From Luteimonas mephitis DSM 12574 (GTDB taxonomy: Bacteria; Pseudomonadota; Gammaproteobacteria; Xanthomonadales; Xanthomonadaceae), in NCBI RefSeq assembly GCF_000422305.1, contig NZ_KE383816.1:546566-610565 (forward strand): a DNA stretch of 64,000 nt, written 5' to 3'. Position 1 is the stretch's first letter; every line of letters begins with the position of its first letter. Below the pieces are notes generated by a model. That model did not search any database and was not told the DNA's origin. It saw only the letters and a program-made list of their open reading frames with translations. This document shows positions 57,445-64,000 of the stretch, one piece after another. The position numbers and the translations under genes are program-made.

Positions 57445-58458
57445 TCAGCCGGTCGGCAGGTCGCGCGCGTGGCGGTCGACCAGCGCGCGCAGCGGCGACA
57501 GTTCCGGGTAACGCGGCAGCACCTCGTCCAGATAGCCGATGAAGCGCGGCGCATCGGCGAGGTAGCGCGGCTTGCCATCGCGGTGCCGCAGCCGCGCGAA
57601 AATGCCCAGCACCTTGAGATGGCGCTGCACGCCGATGAGGTCGAAGTCACGGGCGAAGCGCACGGCGTCGGGCACCGGCAATCCGGCCGCGGCGGCGCGT
57701 TCGCGGTAGTGCGCGCGCCAGCGTTCGACCTGCTCCCCGGGCCAGCTGGCGAACGCGTCCTTGCACAGGCTCAGCACGTCATAGGCGATCGGCCCGCGCA
57801 CCGCGTCCTGGAAATCGAGCACCGCCGGCCCGTCGGCCACCGGCATCAGGTTGCGCAGCATGAAGTCGCGGTGCACCAGCACCTGCGGCTGGGCCAGCGC
57901 CGCTTCGACCAGCAGCGACTCGACGCCCGCCAGCGCCTCGCGCTCGCCGGCATCCAGGGCGACGCCCAGGTGGCGCTGCAGGAACCAGTCGTCGAACAGG
58001 CGCAGCTCCCGCTGCAGCAGCGCGCGGTCGTAGGCCGGCAGTTCCGGCGGGCAGGTGATGGCCTGCAGGCGCAGCAACTGGCCGATGGCGGCATCGACCA
58101 TCGCGTCGACGTTGCCGGCGTCGGCCACCTGCAGGCAGGTGGACGGGCCGAGGTCTTCGAGCAGCAGGAATCCCGCCGCCGCATCGCGCGCGAGGATCCG
58201 CGGCACGCGCACTCCGCCGGCTTCGAGCACGGCATGCATCTCCAGCCATGGGCGCACGTCCTCCAGCGCCGGCGGCGAGTCCATCACGATGCCCTCCGCA
58301 ACGCCGCGCCAGTAGCTGCGGAAGCCCGCATCGGCGGACGCGCGATGCAGGTCTTCGACCGGGCCGGCGGACACGCGACGCGCCCAGTCGAGGCGCGCGG
58401 CGGCGCGGGGATCAGCGGGCTCGGGAGAATCGCTGGCGGGTGTCGTGGCTGGTGTCAT
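57445..58458 (-). CDS. amgK: N-acetylmuramate/N-acetylglucosamine 1-kinase AmgK
   Basis: Aminoglycoside-phosphotransferase-fold kinase of 337 residues. In peptidoglycan recycling AmgK phosphorylates MurNAc and GlcNAc at C1. Motifs: LLLEDLGPSTCLQ, catalytic HRDFMLRNLM and LDFQDAVRGPIAYD. In pseudomonads a MurU uridylyltransferase is next to it; here the neighbours are VanZ-like and cca, so MurU must be elsewhere or absent. Third gene of the midA-vanZ-amgK run. Confidence 0.88.
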   Translation of the reverse strand: MTPATTPASDSPEPADPRAAARLDWARRVSAGPVEDLHRASADAGFRSYWRGVAEGIVMDSPPALEDVRPWLEMHAVLEAGGVRVPRILARDAAAGFLLLEDLGPSTCLQVADAGNVDAMVDAAIGQLLRLQAITCPPELPAYDRALLQRELRLFDDWFLQRHLGVALDAGEREALAGVESLLVEAALAQPQVLVHRDFMLRNLMPVADGPAVLDFQDAVRGPIAYDVLSLCKDAFASWPGEQVERWRAHYRERAAAAGLPVPDAVRFARDFDLIGVQRHLKVLGIFARLRHRDGKPRYLADAPRFIGYLDEVLPRYPELSPLRALVDRHARDLPTG

Positions 58459-58476
58459 CGGGCGCTCATGGCTGGG

Positions 58477-58911
58477 CTACGGGGATTGTGCCGGCGGCGG
58501 CGGACGGATGTCGCGGCTGCGCCCGCCATCGATGCGCAGCAGCAGGTCGCGCAGCGGCGTCAGCGCGATCGCAAACCCGGCGGCCACGCCCAGCGTGTCG
58601 GCCAGCACGTCGCGCGGGTCCATCGAGCGGGTCGCGGTGAACGCGTATTGCGCCAGTTCGATCACCACGCCCAGCCCCACCAGGCCGAGTGCGACGCACC
58701 ACAGCACGGCGCGGCCGCGATAGAGCTGCACCGCGCTGGCGGCGAGCAGGAAGAAGGCGAGGAAGTGTTCGAGCTTGTCGACACCGTGCGGCATCGACGG
58801 CAGGTCGGGTGCCGGCACCAGGCAGACCGCGAGCACCACCAGCACCGCCAGCCACCACAGCGCCAGCCACGCGCGCGGATGCCGCAACGGCTTGAGTCCG
58901 CGCATCGTCAT
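58477..58911 (-). CDS. VanZ-like family membrane protein
   Basis: A 144-residue protein with four hydrophobic segments and the VanZ-like pattern DKLEHFLAFFLLA and GVVIELAQYAFTATRSMDPRDVLADTLG. Function unknown. Its ATG (58911) shares a base with the stop of the upstream methyltransferase (TGATG). The C-terminus is Pro-rich (RPPPPAQSP). Confidence 0.85.
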   Translation of the reverse strand: MTMRGLKPLRHPRAWLALWWLAVLVVLAVCLVPAPDLPSMPHGVDKLEHFLAFFLLAASAVQLYRGRAVLWCVALGLVGLGVVIELAQYAFTATRSMDPRDVLADTLGVAAGFAIALTPLRDLLLRIDGGRSRDIRPPPPAQSP

Positions 58912-60092
58912 CACAGCCGGAAGCTCAGGTCGCCGGCGAGGAAGGCCACGCCGAACTCGACCCCGCGCGAGAACCCCATCGCCTGGAAGCGCTCGCCCAT
59001 CGCGCCGGGCAGGGTCAGCTGCTTGGCCTGCTGGCGCAGCGCGTAGCGGCCGGCCTCGTCGGCGGCGCGGCTTTCCTGTCCGGCCAGGCACTGCTCCAGG
59101 CCGTTGCCGATCAGCAGGCTGGCCTGCGAGCAGTAGCCGGCGAAGTCGAACCCGGCGCCGGTGCCGGCCTCGGCCAGCGCGGTGAAGTCCACCGATGCGG
59201 TGATGTCCTGCAATCCCGGAAGCGCGAACACGTCGTTGCTGACGCGATGGCGATGGAACGCGCGCAAGGTGCCGTCGCGGCGCTGGGCCGAGTAGTACTC
59301 GCGGCGCGGATAGCCGTAGTCGACGAACAGCATCGCCCCCGTTTCGAGCCCGCCGGCCACGGCCTGCAGCCAGTACGGCAGCTGCGGCAGCACTTCCGAG
59401 CGATAGTCGTCGGGGAAAGGTTCGCCACGCTCGCGCTCGACGTGGCGCACGGCGGCCGCGAGCAGCGGATCGGCCGGGCGGTCGGTGCGGACGAATGCGC
59501 CGTCGCCGGTGAGCGCGACGTGCTCTTCGAACACCTCGCCGTCGCGCAGGCTGAAGCGCGGCGTCGGCAGCGCATCGATCACCTCGTTGGCGAACAGCAC
59601 GCCGTTCCACGGTTCTGACAGCGGGCCGTCGAGCCATTCGACGCATTCGAACACCAGCGGCGTGAGCTTGCGCCGGAGGTGCTCGCGCTGGCGCTCGCGC
59701 AGGTCGGCGCTGGGTTCGAGGACCGCGTAGCGCGCGGGCATGGCATCGATCGCCATCAGCTGCTTGATCGCATGTTCGGCGAACACGCCGCTGCCGCCGC
59801 CGATCTCGAGGAAGGTCGCCGTCGGCCCGACCTGGCGCAGCACCGGCGCCACCGCCTCGGCGATGCACTGGGCGAACAGCGAACCGAGTTCCGGCGCGGT
59901 CACGAAGTCGCCGGCGCGGCCGAACTTGGTGGCGCCTGCGCTGTAGTAGCCCAGGCCCGGCGCATACAGCGCCAGCTCCATGAAACGCGAGAACGGGATC
60001 GCGCCGCCGGCCGCGGCGATCTGTTCGCGGATCAACGCCTGCAGATGCGCACTGTGCGCGAGGGCGTCGGCGTCCGGAAGTGAAGTAGGCAT
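58911..60092 (-). CDS. MidA/NDUFAF7-like SAM-dependent methyltransferase (DUF185)
   Basis: A 393-residue class I methyltransferase of the DUF185 group, whose mitochondrial member NDUFAF7 methylates an arginine of a complex I subunit. Features: IPFSRFMELALYAPGLGYYS, GDFVTAPELGSLFAQC, FLEIGGGSGVFA (SAM site), NEVIDALPTPRF and FVDYGYPRREYY. The target in bacteria is not known. Head of the midA-vanZ-amgK run. Confidence 0.91.
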   Translation of the reverse strand: MPTSLPDADALAHSAHLQALIREQIAAAGGAIPFSRFMELALYAPGLGYYSAGATKFGRAGDFVTAPELGSLFAQCIAEAVAPVLRQVGPTATFLEIGGGSGVFAEHAIKQLMAIDAMPARYAVLEPSADLRERQREHLRRKLTPLVFECVEWLDGPLSEPWNGVLFANEVIDALPTPRFSLRDGEVFEEHVALTGDGAFVRTDRPADPLLAAAVRHVERERGEPFPDDYRSEVLPQLPYWLQAVAGGLETGAMLFVDYGYPRREYYSAQRRDGTLRAFHRHRVSNDVFALPGLQDITASVDFTALAEAGTGAGFDFAGYCSQASLLIGNGLEQCLAGQESRAADEAGRYALRQQAKQLTLPGAMGERFQAMGFSRGVEFGVAFLAGDLSFRL

Positions 60093-60271
60093 GGAAATTC
60101 CTGATTCGGCAGCGCAACAGGATACGGAACCGTCGTCGCCCGCGCGTGGGGCGTGCGTGTGGTGCAGGTGTGGTGCGGGGGAGCCGCCATGGCGGCGATG
60201 GGCAGCCCGGCCGGATCGCGGCCATGGCCGTTCCGACGACGCGCACCTCGGCTTCGGAACGACGCCTGCGC

Positions 60272-60277
60272 TATCGT
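60272..60277 (+). promoter_or_regulatory. Putative -10 box of folM (leaderless promoter)
   Basis: TATCGT ends seven bases before the folM ATG at 60285. Transcription would start at the start codon. Same layout as ubiE and slt. Confidence 0.5.
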
Positions 60278-60284
60278 GCCGGCC

Positions 60285-61028
60285 ATGAACGCATCGCCCC
60301 GCCCCGTCGCCCTGGTCACCGGTGCCGCCCGCCGCCTCGGTGCGGCCATCGCCCGCGGCCTGCACGCCGCCGGTTACGACCTGGCACTGCACTACCGCAG
60401 TTCGGCCACCGAAATGCAGGCATTGGCCGGCGAACTGGAAGGGCAACGCGGCGGCAGCGTCCTCACCCTGCAGGCAGACCTGGCGCAGTTCGACCGCCTG
60501 CCCGAACTGGTGGCGAAGACCATCGGCCGTTTCGGGCGCCTCGACGCGCTGGTCAACAACGCTTCGGGTTTCCAGCCCACGCCGCTCGGCTCGGTGACCC
60601 CGGCGCAGTGGGACGCCCTGTTTGCCAGCAACGCGCGCGCGCCGTTTTTCCTCGCGCAGGCCGCGGCGCCGCACCTGGCCGCCGCCCGCGGCGCGATCGT
60701 CAACCTCGTCGACGTCTACGCCCAGCGCCCGCTGCGCGGGTACAGCGCGTACTGCATGGCCAAGGCCGCGCTGGCGATGGCGACGAAGTCGCTGGCGCTG
60801 GAGCTGGCCCCGGAGGTGCGGGTCAACGCGATCGCGCCGGGCGCGATCCTCTGGGCCGAAGGCGACGATGGGGAACAGCGCAAGGCCGCGATGCTGGCGC
60901 GCACCCCGCTGGCCCGCACCGGCACCCCGGAGGAGGTCGCCGAAGCGGTGCGCTGGCTGCTGCGCGACGCGACCTATTGCACCGGGCAGGTGCTGCGGCT
61001 CGACGGCGGGCGGCTGCTGGAAGATTGA
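60285..61028 (+). CDS. folM: Pteridine reductase / dihydromonapterin reductase (SDR)
   Basis: Short-chain dehydrogenase of 247 residues that reduces dihydropteridines with NADPH. The NADPH motif TGAARRLGAAIARGL carries the RR pair typical of pteridine reductases. NNASGF, the catalytic Asp-Tyr-Lys set in VDVYAQRPLRGYSAYCMAKA, and GQVLRLDGGRLL follow. It works with folK (62223) in folate metabolism, although the two genes are separate and face each other. Confidence 0.9.
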   Translation: MNASPRPVALVTGAARRLGAAIARGLHAAGYDLALHYRSSATEMQALAGELEGQRGGSVLTLQADLAQFDRLPELVAKTIGRFGRLDALVNNASGFQPTPLGSVTPAQWDALFASNARAPFFLAQAAAPHLAAARGAIVNLVDVYAQRPLRGYSAYCMAKAALAMATKSLALELAPEVRVNAIAPGAILWAEGDDGEQRKAAMLARTPLARTGTPEEVAEAVRWLLRDATYCTGQVLRLDGGRLLED

Positions 61029-61130
61029 CCGATACCGCCGCAGGTTGGGGCTACGCCTTCCGACGCCAACGCACCGTCTCCGGCGACCCCATGGAATGCC
61101 GCCGCCACGCCAATGGGACCAGTCGAGCGC

Positions 61131-61201
61131 GTAGGAGCGCCCCATGGGCGCGATCGGCCTGACTTTCCGCGAAACCAATCGCGCCCATGGGGCGCTCCTG
61201 C
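61131..61201. repeat. REP-like inverted repeat, family A (copy 3)
   Basis: GTAGGAGCGCCCCATGGGCG and its complement, between two convergent genes (folM and the DUF6159 gene). Confidence 0.93.
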
Positions 61202-61225
61202 GGAACATGCATGACGCGCGGGTGG

Positions 61226-62056
61226 TCAGGCCTTCGGCGTGAACGCCTGCGCCAGCGCGACGCCGCGGAACGCTTCCGGCGTTTCGTTCGATACCGCAAA
61301 GCGATACAGCGCCGCCGAATAGATTCCCGTCAGCGCCGCCTGGTAGATGCCGAGCAGCAGCACGCCGATCGCGAACACGATGCCGACCGCGACCGCCAGC
61401 GCGATCGACGCCTGCGCCGCCAGCACCACCAGGCCCACGCCGACCAGAACCACCGCGAAGGTGATCAGGCCGAAGGCCGCACCGATGCCGACGTTGCCGA
61501 TCGCGTTCTCGCCCCAGGTGCGCTTGAGCAGGCCCATGCTCTGCCTGAGCGCGTCGATGGGGCCGATGTCGCGGCTCACCAGCACCGGGACCACGAGGAA
61601 GGTCGCCAGCGTCCACGCCACGCCCAGGCCGCTGCCGAGCAGGCGGATGACGAAGTTGTCCTTGTTCTTCAGCGCCTGCAGCAGCACGCCGACGGTGGCG
61701 GAAATCGCGGCGTAGCCCAGGATCGACGGCAGGCGCGAGGTGGCTGCGGCCAGGCCGTCGCGCAGCGTCGGGTCGCCGCCGTCGAGCCGGATCATCGCCG
61801 CGCCGACCAGCGCGCAGTTGAAGAAGATGATCACCGTGTACTGGCAGAAGTAGAACAGGAAGCCGAACACCGCCCCGCCCACGCCGAAGCCGTCGGCGAA
61901 GATCCGCAGCGCGAACATCGGCAGCGCGAACGTCGCCAGGACCAGCAGCGTCGCGGCACCGGAGAGGATCGGGAACAGCATCAGTTCCTTGTCCGAGCGC
62001 AACACCGCGGCGCTCGCCTTGACCAGCTCCCAGCTGCGCGAGAATTTCTCGAACAT
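61226..62056 (-). CDS. DUF6159 family membrane protein
   Basis: A 276-residue protein with an amphipathic start (MFEKFSRSWELVKASAAVLR) and six or so membrane segments; GPIDALRQSMGLLKRTWGEN is a typical inner segment. Function unknown. The start is fixed at 62056 by the family N-terminus; upstream sequence is the repeat. It lies between folM and folK with no visible link to either. Confidence 0.85.
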   Translation of the reverse strand: MFEKFSRSWELVKASAAVLRSDKELMLFPILSGAATLLVLATFALPMFALRIFADGFGVGGAVFGFLFYFCQYTVIIFFNCALVGAAMIRLDGGDPTLRDGLAAATSRLPSILGYAAISATVGVLLQALKNKDNFVIRLLGSGLGVAWTLATFLVVPVLVSRDIGPIDALRQSMGLLKRTWGENAIGNVGIGAAFGLITFAVVLVGVGLVVLAAQASIALAVAVGIVFAIGVLLLGIYQAALTGIYSAALYRFAVSNETPEAFRGVALAQAFTPKA

Positions 62057-62160
62057 GCCCTGCCTCCCCGGGTGACGGAACGATCTTGCGATGCATGCCT
62101 CACGCACGCAAGCAGTGGAAGTGACCAATCCAGGACGGGCAGGCTCGGTGGATGTGACCC

Positions 62161-62226
62161 GTAGGAGCGCCCCATGGGCGCGATGCATTACCGGTAAAGC
62201 CCATCGCGCCCATGGGGCGCTCCTAC
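62161..62226. repeat. REP-like inverted repeat, family A (copy 4), overlapping the folK stop
   Basis: GTAGGAGCGCCCCATGGGCG and its complement. The right arm ends CTCCTAC at 62226; on the minus strand its TAG (62225-62223) is the folK stop codon. Confidence 0.93.
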
Positions 62227-62717
62227 GCGGCGTCGAAACCCGTCACCGCCTCCATCGCCACGTCGCGCTCCTGCGACGTCGCCCACAGCTGCGCCAGCGT
62301 GCGCCCGCTGCGTGGCTCGACCGCGTCCGGGGCGATCTCCGCCAGCGGCCGCAGCACGAAGGCATGCCGCAGTTCGTCGCGCGGCACGCGCAGGTGGCCC
62401 GGGCCTTCGACAACGCCTTCGTCGTACAGCACCAGGTCGACGTCGAGGGTGCGGTCGCCGAAGCGCGGCCCGCTGCGGTCGCGGCCGTGCGCGTCCTCCA
62501 GCGCGTGCAGCCAGGCGTCGAGCGCTTCGGGTTCGAGGTCGGTTTCCACCACCGCCGCGGCGTTGAGGAAATCGTCGCCGTCGAAACCCACCGCGCGCGT
62601 GCGGTAGACCTGCGACACCCGCACCTGTCCGAAGCGTGCGCGCAGCGCGGCGATCGCCGAACGCAGGTGGGCCTCGGGTTCGAGGTTGCTGCCCAGGCTC
62701 AGGCAGGCGCGCGCCAT
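62223..62717 (-). CDS. folK: 2-amino-4-hydroxy-6-hydroxymethyldihydropteridine pyrophosphokinase
   Basis: Folate synthesis enzyme that pyrophosphorylates 6-hydroxymethyl-dihydropterin. The 164 residues carry LSLGSNLEPEAHLRSA, the catalytic RFGDRTLDVDLVLYDE and the VPRDELRHAFVL motif. The stop codon is provided by a REP arm (see previous entry), so the last residues may be altered from the ancestral end. It starts seven bases after the MscS stop and is probably co-transcribed with it. Confidence 0.95.
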   Translation of the reverse strand: MARACLSLGSNLEPEAHLRSAIAALRARFGQVRVSQVYRTRAVGFDGDDFLNAAAVVETDLEPEALDAWLHALEDAHGRDRSGPRFGDRTLDVDLVLYDEGVVEGPGHLRVPRDELRHAFVLRPLAEIAPDAVEPRSGRTLAQLWATSQERDVAMEAVTGFDAA

Positions 62718-62724
62718 CGCGCCC

Positions 62725-63996
62725 TCACTCTTCCGCCGCGACCGGCGCTGCGCGCAGGCCCGCCAGCGCGGTGCTCAGCTCGGCGCCGCTGGGCTGCTGG
62801 AAGATCCGCAGCCCGAACTCGGGCAGCACCGCCAGCAGGTGGTCGAAGATGTCGCCGGCCAGGTTTTCGTACGGCACCCAGCGCACGTCGGCCGAGAAGC
62901 AGTACACCTGCAGCGGCAGCCCGGTGGGCGTGGGGTCGAGCTGGCGCACCATCAGGGTCATGTCGTGCGCCACGCCCGGATGCGAACGCAGGTAGGCGGT
63001 CATGTAGGCGCGGAACGTGCCCAGGTTGGTCGCGCGGCGGTTGTTGACCGGATCCTTGCCGGCCGCCTCGAGCTTGGCGTTGTACTCGGCCAGCTCGGTC
63101 TTCTGCTTGTCCAGGTACTCGTCGATCAGCGCGATCCGGCGCAGGTGCTCGCGCTCGTCCGGCCGCAGGAAGCGCACCGACGTCTGGTCGATCAGCAGCG
63201 CGCGCTTTATCCGGCGGCCGCCGAATTCGCTCATCCCGCGCCAGTTGCGATAACTCTCGTTGATCAGCTTCCAGGTCGGGATGGTGCTGATCGTCTTGTC
63301 CCAGTTCTGCACCTTGACCGTGTGCAGGCTGATGTCGATCACGTCGCCATCGGCGTTCTGGCTGGGCATCTCGATCCAGTCGCCCACCCGCAGCATGTCG
63401 TTGCTCGACAGTTGCACCGAAGCCACCAGCGACAGGATGGTGTCCTTGAACACCAGCATCAGCACCGCGGTCATCGCGCCCAGGCCGGTCAGCAGCACCA
63501 GCGGCGAACGGCCGATCAGCGAGGCGATGATGAGCACGCCGGCGATGACGTAGATCGCGATCTTCAGCAGCTGCAGGTAACCCTTGATCGGGCGCCGCAC
63601 CGCGTGGCGGCTGGTCTGCTCGTAGATGTCGTTGAGCGCGTTGAGCAGGTTGCCGATCGCCATCGCCACGGTCAGCGCGACATAGGCCAGGGCGACGTTG
63701 CGCACCACCACGTCCAGCCATTCCGGCACCTCGGGCACCAGTGCGATGCCGCCGAGCACCACCAGCGCCGGCACCACGTTGGCCAGCCGCGCCAGCACCC
63801 GGCGGCCCATGATCGCGTCGTCCCACTTGCTCGGCGACGCCTTGGCGAGGCGACCGACCACGGCCAGCAGCACGCGCCGCGTCAGCCAGTTGGCGATCCA
63901 GGCGATCAGCGCCAGCGCCAGCAGGCCGGCCAGCGTGGATGCGAAGGGAACGCCGGCCAGCGGCCGCACGAGGTTGGATTCGATGAAGTCCTGCAT
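62725..63996 (-). CDS. MscS-family mechanosensitive ion channel (YbdG-like)
   Basis: A 423-residue inner-membrane channel. Four or five membrane helices, then the MscS pore-lining TM3-like segment and beta domain (MRVGDWIEMPSQNADGDVIDISLHTVKVQNWDKTISTIPTWKL, split here across LRVGDWIEMPS and VKVQNWDKT). The larger C-terminal domain and the YbdG-type insert place it with YbdG/MscM rather than small MscS. Start ATG 63996 is close to the window edge; an upstream start outside the window is not needed. Confidence 0.92.
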   Translation of the reverse strand: MQDFIESNLVRPLAGVPFASTLAGLLALALIAWIANWLTRRVLLAVVGRLAKASPSKWDDAIMGRRVLARLANVVPALVVLGGIALVPEVPEWLDVVVRNVALAYVALTVAMAIGNLLNALNDIYEQTSRHAVRRPIKGYLQLLKIAIYVIAGVLIIASLIGRSPLVLLTGLGAMTAVLMLVFKDTILSLVASVQLSSNDMLRVGDWIEMPSQNADGDVIDISLHTVKVQNWDKTISTIPTWKLINESYRNWRGMSEFGGRRIKRALLIDQTSVRFLRPDEREHLRRIALIDEYLDKQKTELAEYNAKLEAAGKDPVNNRRATNLGTFRAYMTAYLRSHPGVAHDMTLMVRQLDPTPTGLPLQVYCFSADVRWVPYENLAGDIFDHLLAVLPEFGLRIFQQPSGAELSTALAGLRAAPVAAEE

Positions 63997-64000
63997 GCGC

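Overview
The window is one continuous piece of a high-GC gammaproteobacterial chromosome, most likely family Xanthomonadaceae (Lysobacter/Luteimonas type). The reasons are the gene content and order (rodA-mrdA-mreDCB; lptM-dapF-DUF484-xerC-hslVU; tandem DsbA lipoproteins; a plant-type glutamate-cysteine ligase) and the many REP-like hairpins starting GTAGGAGCG. The taxonomic call is inference. I see no rRNA, tRNA, CRISPR array, prophage or intact insertion sequence.

Layout. 1-5.5 kb: the cell-elongation operon on the minus strand (mreB, mreC, mreD, mrdA, rodA; rodA runs off the left edge). 5.8-14 kb: a PfkB sugar/nucleoside kinase, a YbaK-type deacylase, a three-gene aminopeptidase/hydrolase/lipoprotein operon, ubiE and a secreted M6-like zinc protease. 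14-21.3 kb is the accessory part: a yeast-type cytosine deaminase, an AhpD-like protein divergent from an AraC regulator, a decayed second copy of the deaminase tail, then a complete type III restriction-modification cassette (repressor-like HTH gene, mod, res) with an AT-rich operator-like region. 21.3-28.7 kb: a zinc alcohol dehydrogenase, hslVU, xerC, DUF484, dapF, lptM and DUF454. 28.9-37.8 kb: oligopeptidase B, AMP nucleosidase, a membrane diguanylate cyclase and several small metabolic or unknown genes. 37.9-40.3 kb: a glutathione-dependent formaldehyde module (frmR, adhC, fghA) with a palindromic operator. 40.4-49.9 kb: a GST, ppc, gshA, engB, cytochrome c4, two DsbA lipoproteins and an EEP-family nuclease/phosphatase. 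50-54 kb: a TonB-dependent receptor and a TauE/SafE permease. 54-64 kb: lytic transglycosylase, cca, amgK, a VanZ-like protein, a MidA-like methyltransferase, folM, a DUF6159 membrane protein, folK and an MscS-family channel.

Themes. Several loci concern the cell wall: the Rod complex, PBP2, Slt and AmgK. Thiol and aldehyde chemistry recurs: gshA, the formaldehyde operon, the GST and the DsbA pair. Many genes overlap by ATGA/GTGA, so translational coupling is common.

The most unusual signals are (i) the deaminase tail duplication that brackets the AhpD/AraC pair; (ii) a sharp GC drop in the middle of mod, where the target-recognition domain should lie, together with paired palindromes upstream of the cassette; (iii) an inverted-repeat element lying inside the 3' end of mreC and apparently encoding its C-terminal tail; and (iv) several families of inverted repeats, including a nested pair and one copy that supplies the folK stop codon.
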